Below, one piece after another: positions 1-8,679 of a stretch of DNA of 64,000 nucleotides. The number at the start of each line of letters is the position of its first letter. Positions within the stretch are counted from its first letter, which is position 1. This DNA is from Pseudomonas graminis (GTDB lineage: Bacteria > Pseudomonadota > Gammaproteobacteria > Pseudomonadales > Pseudomonadaceae). A model generated the notes under the pieces. The model was not told the origin of the DNA, ran no database searches, and saw only the letters and a list, made by a program, of their open reading frames with translations. The position numbers and the translations under genes are program-made. The stretch lies in contig NZ_SOCR01000002.1 of the NCBI RefSeq assembly GCF_004364335.1, forward strand, positions 62,001-126,000, written 5' to 3'.

Positions 1-183
1 CCCCGAGTACTCAGCAACGCAGCCATCCCGCACTGCCTGATTGGTCGCCCGCCACGGCAGATTAGCCAGCGGCGCGCCGAGCTCGTCCACCATTTGAAAT
101 TCAACCCAATGGGTTTTCTGCGGGCCGATAGCCACAGGCTTGTAGGTGCAAAAGATATCCGTCTGGTGCTGTCTGTCTTTCAT
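1..183 (-). CDS. VgrG-linked protein, N-terminal part (probable T6SS effector or adaptor)
   Basis: The reading frame starts at the ATG at 183 and runs off the left edge of the window, so only 61 residues are visible. AGGAAGGA lies about 6 nt upstream of the ATG, a strong ribosome binding site. The sequence contains THWVEFQMVDELG followed by PLANLPW. This resembles the short beta-rich 'VEFQ-VDE' segment that heads many VgrG-associated T6SS effectors and PAAR/lysozyme-like cargo proteins. It lies 135 bp downstream of vgrG on the same strand, the usual place for a cognate effector. The catalytic part is outside the window, so activity cannot be stated. Confidence 0.55.
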   Translation of the reverse strand, partial: MKDRQHQTDIFCTYKPVAIGPQKTHWVEFQMVDELGAPLANLPWRATNQAVRDGCVAEYSG

Positions 184-318
184 GCCGGGTCCTTCCTGAT
201 TGAAGATTTGATGCGGTGATAAATTGTCGCGGCCCATTGCTTGGCGGCAGGCGTTGTGTCGTTAGCCGTTGCGATGCAGATCGCAAACCATCCGGGCGGC
301 GGGGCCCCTGAGCGGTGG

Positions 319-2856
319 TCACTGCTCATCGGGCTTGTCATTGGGAAACTCGATCACCACGTTCCCCGGCAATAACGTGTGAACCGGGATGGTCCTGCCG
401 TCCTTGTCTGTCACGCCGGGGAACAGCTCGCCCTCCTGGGTGGTGATCAGGTAACGGGCGAAGGGCGCGTAACCCTTATCGGGTTCGCTGAGGGTGTAGC
501 CGGCGGCGTAGCCCGGCGGTATCGGCGTCGCCGGGGTGGTCAGTGTGGTGGCACCGCCCTTTAGCACGTACGCGGCCCGGTGATGGATGTTCCCTGGCGC
601 GCCCAGCTCGATTTCGCCATCCTTGATGCGGATGAATGCGCCGCCGCAGCTGAAGATGATTTCCTCGGGCGCACTGATCTCGACACGGCCGGCCAGGCTT
701 TCAATTTTTATCTGGTCATTCGCCAACGCGTGCACCGCGCCGCCGTAGGCGTGGAGCTGCATATCCCCATCCACGGCTTTCAGGTCGAAACCTTTGGTCA
801 CAGCGCACAGGCTGATCGCACCCTCAGCCGTGCCGGTGATGTCATGTCCCGCGCTGATGTTGGTCGAGCGCGACGACGTGATGGCGACGCTTTCACGGCC
901 CGAGGACAGCAAAACAGCCTCGGGACTGACCACGCCTATGCCGGCCGGTGCATGCAGTAAAAGCCCGGGCTCGGTCAGGTTGGTCAGGGCCGCGGTGAGT
1001 TGTTCGTGGCCGCTCGTGTCGGCGGCAACGGCCTGGGCACTCCGCGCGGCTTGAGCCATGGACCGGGCCAACGACAGTGCGCTTTCAAGCTGCTCGATTG
1101 CAGCGTCCATGTCGAGCTGCTGACCGTGGGCCTTGGTCTGTTCATCCGCACTGATTAACACCCCGCTTCCCGCCCGAATCGCGCCCCAGCCATCGGTGCG
1201 CAGTTCAAAGCCTTCGCCGCGCTTATCCTTCTCGTTGTCGACCAGATGGCCGAGATTCAGCTGGCTCTTGCCGCTGTGCTCGGTGCTGAGTTTGATGTGT
1301 TCCTTGCCGCGATCGTCCTCCATGCGCAGCTTGTTATTGGCCGGGGTCCGCAGCACGTTGCGTTTGTAATCGCTGCGCAGCAGCGTCACATGATCGGGAT
1401 GGCGACTGTCATGAAGCGCATGGGCGATGTAGGGCCGGTCCGGGTCGCCTTGCTCGAAGGCAATCGCCACTTCGGTGCCGCAGATCAGCGGCAGGTGCAG
1501 GCCGTGGGTATCGCCCGCATAAGGTCGGGCGAGGCGCAACCAAAGGCTTTCCTCACCCACTTCCCAACTGTCGCGATCAAACAGAAAGCTGACCTTATAG
1601 CGACCTTCGCGGTCGATGTGGCTGTAGGGATCGTTGGCCAGCGAGCTGGTGACCCGCGCCGGGACGGTGCCGGCAATTTGCGGTTTCGCCAGCAACGGCG
1701 GCCGAAAACACACGCTCTCGGAATACGGAATCGCTTCAAAGCTCAACTCAAAACTGCGATCCCGCGCCGCACGCAACCGTAGCCTAGTGAGCACCGCCCC
1801 CGGCTCAAACGCCTGCGGCGCCCCACCGGAAATCGCCAGCACCTGGGCCAATCCCAAGGACGCACTGCTGCTGATACCACTCAGGCGAGTTTGGTTATTC
1901 AGATACCGCTCATGCCGCAACCGTCCATAGAAAAACCCGCTTTCACCTTCTAGATCTTCATCCTGATCCAGCTTGTCGCCGAGCACCTTGTACGGCTCGC
2001 CATAGTGATAAGCCTCGCCGTAAGTCGTGGTATCACCTCGCGTCTGATCGACATCGCCATCCAGCCAGGCACTCGCATCCCGATGGTGATAAGCCCGAAA
2101 ATGAACGCTCTGCTCCACCACCTCATGACTGACCTGCAGCCCCCAAACCCCGTCCGCGCCGCTGCTGCCCAACCCGGACTGCGGCCGAAACGGCAAGCTC
2201 ACACGCGGACGAACGTAATGCCGCTGATCATCGTGAAACTCGACGACCTCGATACCCAATCGCTCGTTGTTGCTAAAGCGGTACCAGATCCCCACCTCGG
2301 CCAATAAGCGCGACATAAACGCCAGATCGCTCTCGCCGTACTGCATCACCTGCTCGCGCGTCGGGTACTCCCGCACCAGCGAAAACAGAAAGTCCTGCCC
2401 CTGGAAGTCATGCCGCGCGCGCAGAATGCTCTCGACAATCTGCGGCACCGACTGATGCTGATAGATCCGGAACTGCCGTCCACGGGCCAGCAATGCCAGG
2501 CGCGGTTCCAGTGTCACTTCATAGCGCGCCTCGTCAGCGGAACCGGACAGCCGCTTGAAGCCGGTGATGACCCCATGCAACGTGCGCAGCGGTTTAACCG
2601 ATGGCACCGGCAAGCCAGGAATAGCCATCGGCAACGTGTGGGCCGCCGGATGCAGACTGAACTGCGCATCCTGCCCGAGCATCCGCTCGGCGCCGATGTC
2701 CCGATCAACCGAGGTCAATTCCACGCGGTAATGAAAAGGCTGACTCAGCCGTTCCTCACCCTCAAAGGCCAGCACCTCCAGCGCCACCGGCAGGTTATGA
2801 ACGGTAAGCTTGTGACGGCTATGGTCGAAAAACACCCCGATGGCATCGTTCATCAT
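319..2856 (-). CDS. vgrG: Type VI secretion tip protein VgrG (TssI)
   Basis: An 845-residue spike protein that trimerises at the end of the Hcp tube and carries effectors across target membranes. The N-terminal gp27-like region (about 1-400) contains the usual YGESDLAFMSRLL and GIWYRF patterns. It is followed by a gp5-like OB fold (about 400-500, with DREGRYKVSFLFDRD) and a DUF2345-type beta-helix region to about 760. The tail beyond the beta-helix (about 790-845, from YAPFARYLI) is extra and may dock the effector encoded next. The start overlaps the clpV stop by 4 bp (ATGA), implying translational coupling. A second ATG one codon later (2853) is equally possible. Identity is clear; effector specificity is inferred. 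Confidence 0.95.
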   Translation of the reverse strand: MMNDAIGVFFDHSRHKLTVHNLPVALEVLAFEGEERLSQPFHYRVELTSVDRDIGAERMLGQDAQFSLHPAAHTLPMAIPGLPVPSVKPLRTLHGVITGFKRLSGSADEARYEVTLEPRLALLARGRQFRIYQHQSVPQIVESILRARHDFQGQDFLFSLVREYPTREQVMQYGESDLAFMSRLLAEVGIWYRFSNNERLGIEVVEFHDDQRHYVRPRVSLPFRPQSGLGSSGADGVWGLQVSHEVVEQSVHFRAYHHRDASAWLDGDVDQTRGDTTTYGEAYHYGEPYKVLGDKLDQDEDLEGESGFFYGRLRHERYLNNQTRLSGISSSASLGLAQVLAISGGAPQAFEPGAVLTRLRLRAARDRSFELSFEAIPYSESVCFRPPLLAKPQIAGTVPARVTSSLANDPYSHIDREGRYKVSFLFDRDSWEVGEESLWLRLARPYAGDTHGLHLPLICGTEVAIAFEQGDPDRPYIAHALHDSRHPDHVTLLRSDYKRNVLRTPANNKLRMEDDRGKEHIKLSTEHSGKSQLNLGHLVDNEKDKRGEGFELRTDGWGAIRAGSGVLISADEQTKAHGQQLDMDAAIEQLESALSLARSMAQAARSAQAVAADTSGHEQLTAALTNLTEPGLLLHAPAGIGVVSPEAVLLSSGRESVAITSSRSTNISAGHDITGTAEGAISLCAVTKGFDLKAVDGDMQLHAYGGAVHALANDQIKIESLAGRVEISAPEEIIFSCGGAFIRIKDGEIELGAPGNIHHRAAYVLKGGATTLTTPATPIPPGYAAGYTLSEPDKGYAPFARYLITTQEGELFPGVTDKDGRTIPVHTLLPGNVVIEFPNDKPDEQ

Positions 2857-5501
2857 TCGCCCTCCACCGAAACCTGGGACCCGACAAACTCAAGGGTGAT
2901 GCCGTCTTCCTCACAGTGCCCCAGCACCACGCCCCGCGTCGCCAGTCGCGCCGCCTGGCGCTGCAAGAGCTGTTGACTCAGCACCGGCAAAATCTGCTGG
3001 TTGAGCAGGCTGTCGATGTTTCGCGCGCCGCTGTCGGGCAGCAGGCACGCCTCCACCAGCGCGTCATGCAGGCGTTCGTCGATCCGGCATTCCAGCCCGT
3101 AATGCCGGCGCAACCGCTCCGCCACTTTGCCCAGCTTGATGGCGACGATGCGTTTGAGCGCAGGCGCCTGCAGCGGTCGATAGATCAGCGTCTGAAAACG
3201 CGCCAGCAACGCCGGCTGGAAGTGCTCGCGCAGCACTGGCCGCAGTTGCTCGTGCACATCTGCGTCGGGCGCTTCGGGGTTGGCCAGCAGGCAGTCCTGC
3301 AACAGGTCGCTGCCCAGGTTGGAAGTCATGACGATGACGGTGTTGCGGAAGTCAATTTCGCGCCCTTCGCCGTCCCGCATGAAGCCCCGATCGAAGACCT
3401 GATAGAACAGGTTGAGTACGTCGCGGTGGGCCTTTTCCACTTCGTCCAGCAGCACCACGCTGTAGGGTCGCTGGCGCACCGCTTCGGTGAGCACGCCGCC
3501 CTGGCCGTAGCCGACGTAACCCGGCGGCGCGCCTTTCAGCTGGCTGACGGTGTGGGCTTCCTGATACTCGGACAGGTTCAGGGTGATCAGCGATTTCTCG
3601 CCGCCAAACAGGGTGTCGGCCAGCGCCAGGGCGGTTTCGGTCTTGCCGATGCCGCTGCTGCCGACCAGCAGGAACACGCCCAGCGGCGAGTCTTCTTCGG
3701 TCAGGCCGGTCTTGGCGGCGCGCAGTCGCTGGGCCATTGCCGTCAACGCGCGGTCCTGACCGATGACGCGAGACGCCAACGACTGCTCCAGAGCCAGCAG
3801 GCTGGCCTGTTCATCTTTCAGCAGGCTACTCAGGGGCACGCCGGTCCAGTCGGCGATGACCTGAGCGACGCTGCGATCGTCGACGTCCAGCGACAGCAGC
3901 GGCACATCGCCCTGGACCGCCTTGAGCTGGGCCTGTAAATCCGCGCAGGCATCGGGGTCGAAAACCTCGGCACTGCGTGCGGCCAGTAACCTGCGCGCGA
4001 GATCGAGTTCGTTGGCGTGCTGGTCCTGCAGTCGCCCCAACTCATCGCTCAGGGATAACAGTTGCTCGGCGATGACCGCCAGACGCTCATCGGCGTTGCG
4101 TCCGTTGACGCGCTGATCGTCTTGCAGCGCCTGGCGTTCCTGCTCCAGCGCGGACTGCCGGGCCTTGCTTGCAATCAGCGCCTGGGGCTGGCAATCCAGG
4201 CTCATGCGCACCCGGGCGCTGGCGGTGTCGAGCAGGTCGACGGCTTTGTCCGGCAACTGCCGACCGGGCAGATAGCGGCGCGAGAGCACCACCGCCGCCT
4301 GTATCGCCGCGTCCTCGATGTGCACGCCATGATGGCTGGCGTAGCGGGCCTTCAACCCGCGCAGCATGACCATCGCCGTGGCGTCATCCGGCTCGTCGAC
4401 CTTGACCGTCTGGAAGCGCCGTTCCAGCGCCGGGTCACGCTCGAAATACTGCTTGTATTCGCCCCAGGTGGTGGCCGCGATGGTGCGCAGTTCGCCACGG
4501 GCCAGGGCGGGCTTGAGCAGATTGGCAGCGTCGGCGCCTCCGGCCTGATTGCCCGCGCCGATCAGCGTGTGGGCTTCGTCGATGAACAGCAGCACCGGAT
4601 GCTCGGCCTGCTGCACGGCCTCGATGACGTCTTTGAGGCGTTGCTCAAACTCGCCTTTCACTCCCGCGCCGGCTTGCAACAGCCCCAGATCCAGCGTGCG
4701 CACGCTGACCGGTTTCAGGCTGGCGGGCACGTTGCCTTCGACGATGCGCAGGGCCAGCCCTTCGACCAGCGCGGTTTTGCCGACGCCGGGTTCGCCCACC
4801 AGAATCGGGTTGTTCTTGCGACGGCGGCTCAAGATGTCGATGACTTGACGGATCTCGTCGTCACGGCCCAGTACGGGGTCGATCTCGCCGTTGCGCGCCT
4901 TCTCGGTGATGTCTTGGGTAAATCTTGCCAGCACCGGGTTCTCCGCCGCTGAATCCGCGGACGACATCCCCACCGCAGCACAATCCGGCGCAAGATTCAG
5001 ACCCGATCCCGGCGCAGGTACCGAACCCGCACGCTCATCGGAATGCTCGTCAAGAAACGGCAGCAAGTGACGCAACTGCACCTCGCTCAGGCTGAGCAAT
5101 GGCCAGGCCGCCACGCATGCGAGGAGGTCGGGAGACTCGATCAGCGCCGCCAGGACGTGGGCCGAGCGCAGTTGCTCGTTGTCCTCGTCCAGCGAGGCGT
5201 GCACCCAGGCGTTCTTGATCAGCCGCTGCAATTTGTCGCACAGCTGCGGCTTGGCCTGGACACTGCGCGGCAGGCGGTCGAGGTGGTCGAGCAAGCCGGT
5301 CCACAGCGCTTCGATGTCCCACTCGTAACGCCGGCCGATCAGCACCAGATCGCCGTCGCCCTGCCCCAGCAGTTTCAGCAGCCAGTGCTCGATGGTGATG
5401 TGGCCGTGGCCGCGGCTCTGGCACAGCGTTGCCGCCGCGCTGAGGGCCTGGGCGCAGAAAGGGTTGAGGCGGCGAAGCAAACGGGAGGAGCTCTGTGCCA
5501 T
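2853..5501 (-). CDS. clpV: T6SS AAA+ ATPase ClpV (TssH)
   Basis: An 882-residue Clp/Hsp100-type disaggregase that takes apart contracted TssB-TssC sheaths so that subunits can be reused. An N-terminal ClpN domain (about 1-160) is followed by two AAA+ modules. D1 has Walker A GEPGVGKTA and Walker B LFIDEAH. A coiled-coil middle region (about 420-560) follows. D2 has Walker A GSSGIGKTE and Walker B VVLLDEVEKAH. Length is typical of the family. AAGGA lies 9 nt upstream of the start. The gene sits between hcp and vgrG and overlaps vgrG by 4 bp. Confidence 0.96.
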   Translation of the reverse strand: MAQSSSRLLRRLNPFCAQALSAAATLCQSRGHGHITIEHWLLKLLGQGDGDLVLIGRRYEWDIEALWTGLLDHLDRLPRSVQAKPQLCDKLQRLIKNAWVHASLDEDNEQLRSAHVLAALIESPDLLACVAAWPLLSLSEVQLRHLLPFLDEHSDERAGSVPAPGSGLNLAPDCAAVGMSSADSAAENPVLARFTQDITEKARNGEIDPVLGRDDEIRQVIDILSRRRKNNPILVGEPGVGKTALVEGLALRIVEGNVPASLKPVSVRTLDLGLLQAGAGVKGEFEQRLKDVIEAVQQAEHPVLLFIDEAHTLIGAGNQAGGADAANLLKPALARGELRTIAATTWGEYKQYFERDPALERRFQTVKVDEPDDATAMVMLRGLKARYASHHGVHIEDAAIQAAVVLSRRYLPGRQLPDKAVDLLDTASARVRMSLDCQPQALIASKARQSALEQERQALQDDQRVNGRNADERLAVIAEQLLSLSDELGRLQDQHANELDLARRLLAARSAEVFDPDACADLQAQLKAVQGDVPLLSLDVDDRSVAQVIADWTGVPLSSLLKDEQASLLALEQSLASRVIGQDRALTAMAQRLRAAKTGLTEEDSPLGVFLLVGSSGIGKTETALALADTLFGGEKSLITLNLSEYQEAHTVSQLKGAPPGYVGYGQGGVLTEAVRQRPYSVVLLDEVEKAHRDVLNLFYQVFDRGFMRDGEGREIDFRNTVIVMTSNLGSDLLQDCLLANPEAPDADVHEQLRPVLREHFQPALLARFQTLIYRPLQAPALKRIVAIKLGKVAERLRRHYGLECRIDERLHDALVEACLLPDSGARNIDSLLNQQILPVLSQQLLQRQAARLATRGVVLGHCEEDGITLEFVGSQVSVEGE

Positions 5502-5647
5502 GGGTCATCGTCCTTGAACGGAAGGAGTAAGGAGCGGCGACGAGACCGTTGAGCGGTCGGCGCCTCGCTGTGTTGTCTGGGGAAACGTGCCGTGTCGATG
5601 TGCTTGGCGCAGCGCCCGCGAACGGACGCTCATCCCAACACACCGCA

Positions 5648-5686
5648 GCCGGCAGACCGGCGTGCAAACGCTGCCTGTCTGCCGGC
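5648..5686 (-). other. Stem-loop just downstream of hcp
   Basis: A perfect 10-bp inverted repeat (GCCGGCAGAC / GTCTGCCGGC) at 5648-5657 and 5677-5686, with a smaller nested stem (CGGCG/CGCTG). It begins 10 nt after the hcp stop on the transcribed strand. No T-run follows, so it is not a classical terminator. It is more likely an attenuating or 3'-stabilising hairpin that would let hcp mRNA accumulate above clpV and vgrG. That role is inference. Confidence 0.5.
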
Positions 5687-5695
5687 CTTGCAGCG

Positions 5696-6187
5696 TCAGG
5701 CGGTCTGGCGTTCGTTCCACGAATCGGAGTGGATGATGTTGCCGTCCTTGTAGGTCCAGGTGACCTTCTCGTAGCGCAACTCGACCATCTCCAGGTGGTT
5801 GTGCTTCTCCTTGGCCGGGTCCTTGACGTCGTGCATTTTCGGCGCGACGCGCACGACCTTGACGTTCTCCAGCAGGGTGTTGAAGTACTCGACTTCCTGG
5901 CCCGCGTCGTCGATGCGGTACCACTTGAACTCGGCGCTTTTCAGGGTCTGGCCGGTGCCGACCGCCTTGTACAGGTACGGGCTGCTGGCATCGATTTCCT
6001 TGGTGAACAGGAACGGCGTGTGCACGCGGGCGCCGGTCAATTTGCCGGTGTTGTTGTCGGTGGGGATGTACACGCTGTGGTCCTGGGCGACCACTTCGAC
6101 GCTGCCTTCCCGGGACTGCACGTTGACCGAGCCCTTGATGTCAGCGCCGCCGTCATCTTTGAGCCAGAGGTAAACGGGAATTGCCAT
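5696..6187 (-). CDS. hcp: T6SS tube protein Hcp (TssD)
   Basis: A 163-residue Hcp-family protein whose hexamers stack into the inner tube of the T6SS and also chaperone small effectors. It starts MAIPVYLWLKDDGG, the standard Hcp opening, and ends with the typical WTYKDGNIIHSDSW segment. The start at 6187 is chosen over longer upstream frames because AAGGAG lies 7-8 nt before it and because it fits the family length. It lies 19 bp after the OmpA-domain gene. The 194-bp gap to clpV contains a stable hairpin, suggesting hcp is expressed differently from its neighbours. Confidence 0.96.
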   Translation of the reverse strand: MAIPVYLWLKDDGGADIKGSVNVQSREGSVEVVAQDHSVYIPTDNNTGKLTGARVHTPFLFTKEIDASSPYLYKAVGTGQTLKSAEFKWYRIDDAGQEVEYFNTLLENVKVVRVAPKMHDVKDPAKEKHNHLEMVELRYEKVTWTYKDGNIIHSDSWNERQTA

Positions 6188-6206
6188 GTGAAACTCCTTG
6201 CTTGGG

Positions 6207-7988
6207 TTATCGAGTGCCGCGAAATGCGACGGGGGTAGCCGGTCCGGCCCCGGCAGAAAGCGACCCGCAGGCCCCCTCTTCCGGCACCAGACGGATGTCG
6301 ACGCGGCGGTTGGCCCTGCGTCCGTGTTCGGTGTCATTGCTGGCAATCGGCTGACTGGCGCCGAAGCCCTGCACGGCAAAGCAACTGCCGGGAATGCCGC
6401 CCATGCGTTGCATCCAGTCGCGCACCGAGGCGGCGCGGTCGCGGGACAGGCGCAGGTTCTGCTCCTCGCTGCCGGTGGCGTCGGTGTGCCCGGTGACGAC
6501 GATCAACCAGCCGGGTCTGGCCTTGATGCCGACCAGGGCGTTGATCAGCACCTGGGTCGAGTCCGCCTTGAGTTCGGCGCTGCCGATGTTGAACAGCGAC
6601 AGCGTGTCCAGCCGCACCGGCCCGGGCACCTGCGCCGTCTCGGTGGGCGCCCGGTAACGGCCGATGGCGTGCCAGACGCTGATACGCAGCTGTTCGGCGC
6701 GGTACAGGCCCAGGCCAAGCGACCGAGGCTCGCCGTAACGGTAGTAGTCATCCAGACGCCCCGCGTCATCGTGCAGGACGTTGAACGCCGCTTCGCGCAG
6801 GGCCACGGCCTGCTGATCCTCGCGGGCGGTTTCGTTGATCGATGCGTAGCGGCGCAGGTCGTCACCCACCTGACGGATCAACAACGTGTTCTGCCGGGCC
6901 GAGCTCGACATGGCGACGACGCCAGCGAAGACTGTCAGCCATATGCCGATGACACTGGCGCGCCTCGCTGCGGTGTTGCCGGTGCGCCTGGGCAGCAATT
7001 CCAGCAAAGGGTCCGGCGCGGGCAACACACCGCCCGTGTCGATCGTCGGCTGAGTCGGCACCAGCGCAGTTTTTGCCTGTATCCAGTGCTGCCAGACGCT
7101 GCCGGGCATGGGGTCAGGCAGACGCGCCACCTGGCAGATTGCGTAGGCCACTGGCGACGGCGCGCGATGCCGGCCTTTGCGTGCGAAGTGCGGCGCGACG
7201 TACTGAGCAAGCCATGCGGCGTGGGTGTTCATCTGCACGGCGAGTTGCATGCGTTCGGTGAGGACGGCGGCGTCTTGTCTTTGCCAATCCTCGACGCTGA
7301 CGCAGGTGCCGTTGTTGCGCACCCGCGCGGAGGGGCCGCCATTTTCCCAACTGAACCAGACGGCTTCGGCGCCCGAACTTCCCTCTTCCCGGCTCAAGCC
7401 CGTCCCACGAACCTCGTGCGGCCCCGGTGAGGTGTGTTGATAGCTCACTACCCACAACGGCAACGTCTGCGCACGCCTGCGGATCACCGACAGCTGATGA
7501 GTCAGCGCACGAAGCTGGCCGGCCAGCATCGCGCTGTCCGCGTGCTGGGCTGGATTGATGACGAACATGACGCTGAGCTGCCCACGCCATTGCGGACGAA
7601 CCGCCAGCAGCACAGTGGCCATACCGGGCAACCGCTCGACGCTCGGCACCCAGACGTAACACCCGCTAGCCGTCTTCCGTACGACGGTTTGCCCGGCGAT
7701 ATCGGCCTCGGCATCAACAGCAAAAAGCGCCGCCGCCCCCTCACCGCACACCAGCACCACAGGCAGCCGGTATTCACTGCCCGGCAAGGTCCGAAACGCT
7801 TCCAGCCGCAGCGAATCACCGAGACGGGTAGAACGTCGACCCGCCAGCAGCCAGCCCCCGACCACCAGCCCCAGGGCGCCCGCCGCCGCCAGGGCTTGAA
7901 CGACCGGGCTCAGCGGCAACACGCTGATCAACATCAGCGCCAGGCATCCGGACCACAGGGCCAGTGCACGCATCAACTTGAGTGTCAT
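6207..7988 (-). CDS. T6SS-associated OmpA-domain membrane protein (TagL-like / TssM-like)
   Basis: A 593-residue inner-membrane protein. Two N-terminal hydrophobic segments (about 10-50) precede a region with LPVVLVCGEGAAALF and LPLWVVSYQH, reminiscent of the cytoplasmic part of TssM. Another membrane segment follows near 345-365 (IGIWLTVFAGVV). The C-terminal peptidoglycan-binding OmpA/MotB domain (about 450-575) has TGHTDATGSEEQN-LRLSRDRA and GRRANRRVDIRL. In families that lack a fused TssL-OmpA, a separate OmpA protein anchors the membrane complex to the wall. It lies 7 bp after tssL. The T6SS role is clear from context; the exact subunit name is uncertain. Confidence 0.85.
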   Translation of the reverse strand: MTLKLMRALALWSGCLALMLISVLPLSPVVQALAAAGALGLVVGGWLLAGRRSTRLGDSLRLEAFRTLPGSEYRLPVVLVCGEGAAALFAVDAEADIAGQTVVRKTASGCYVWVPSVERLPGMATVLLAVRPQWRGQLSVMFVINPAQHADSAMLAGQLRALTHQLSVIRRRAQTLPLWVVSYQHTSPGPHEVRGTGLSREEGSSGAEAVWFSWENGGPSARVRNNGTCVSVEDWQRQDAAVLTERMQLAVQMNTHAAWLAQYVAPHFARKGRHRAPSPVAYAICQVARLPDPMPGSVWQHWIQAKTALVPTQPTIDTGGVLPAPDPLLELLPRRTGNTAARRASVIGIWLTVFAGVVAMSSSARQNTLLIRQVGDDLRRYASINETAREDQQAVALREAAFNVLHDDAGRLDDYYRYGEPRSLGLGLYRAEQLRISVWHAIGRYRAPTETAQVPGPVRLDTLSLFNIGSAELKADSTQVLINALVGIKARPGWLIVVTGHTDATGSEEQNLRLSRDRAASVRDWMQRMGGIPGSCFAVQGFGASQPIASNDTEHGRRANRRVDIRLVPEEGACGSLSAGAGPATPVAFRGTR

Positions 7989-7995
7989 GGGCGCG

Positions 7996-8679
7996 TCACA
8001 CCCGCTCGGTCACAAGGGAGGCGACCAGCGCCGCCAGGTGCGAATCCAGCAACCACCAGATGCCGGCCAGCAGCAAACCCGCCGCCAGCAGGTGCAGCAG
8101 CGGCGCGCGCAGCCAGCCCGGCAACGGCTTGCGGCCCCGTGCGTCGATCCACGTGGGCAAGGCCTGATCCAGGGTCACTGGCGCCACTCGGGCGGTCAAC
8201 TCGGCCATCAACTGCTGCCGCTCGGGGTGGTCTGGCTCCTTGTAGCGACCGAGAAAGCCCAGCATCAGGACGCGGTGATACACCCTCCGCACACTCGGGT
8301 CCGGAGACGGCTCGTGCAGCACTTCACGCATTTCTTCGTACAGAAACTGCCCCGCCTGATGACGTCCGAAGTAATGCGCCTGCAGCGGTTCATGGGTCCA
8401 TCGGGCGCGGGCACTGGCATCCGCGTGGACCAGCACGGTTTCATCCAGCAGCGCACAGTGGGCGTGGCTGATGAAGTCGACACTGCGCTGGCTGACACCG
8501 GCCTGTTTGAGGGCATCGCGGACCTCCACCACGTACCGGGTGCACAGGTTCCACAGCGCATCGCTGTCCGGGGTGGACGCGCCATGGCGCAACTCGACCA
8601 CCAGCAGGTAACTGTCCTGCAGCAGTTGATCAACATTGACGGGCTGGGTAGCCGACTGGCTTTTCATTGGCCGGCTCAT
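7996..8679 (-). CDS. tssL: T6SS membrane-complex protein TssL (DotU/IcmH family)
   Basis: A 227-residue protein with a cytoplasmic DotU helical-bundle domain (about 15-180), then one transmembrane helix near the C-terminus (LLHLLAAGLLLAGIWWLL, about 191-208). It is a short form without a fused OmpA domain, consistent with the separate OmpA protein encoded 7 bp downstream. The start ATG overlaps the tssK stop by 4 bp. A second ATG four codons later (8667) is possible. It should bind TssK and the inner-membrane ring. Confidence 0.9.
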   Translation of the reverse strand: MSRPMKSQSATQPVNVDQLLQDSYLLVVELRHGASTPDSDALWNLCTRYVVEVRDALKQAGVSQRSVDFISHAHCALLDETVLVHADASARARWTHEPLQAHYFGRHQAGQFLYEEMREVLHEPSPDPSVRRVYHRVLMLGFLGRYKEPDHPERQQLMAELTARVAPVTLDQALPTWIDARGRKPLPGWLRAPLLHLLAAGLLLAGIWWLLDSHLAALVASLVTERV

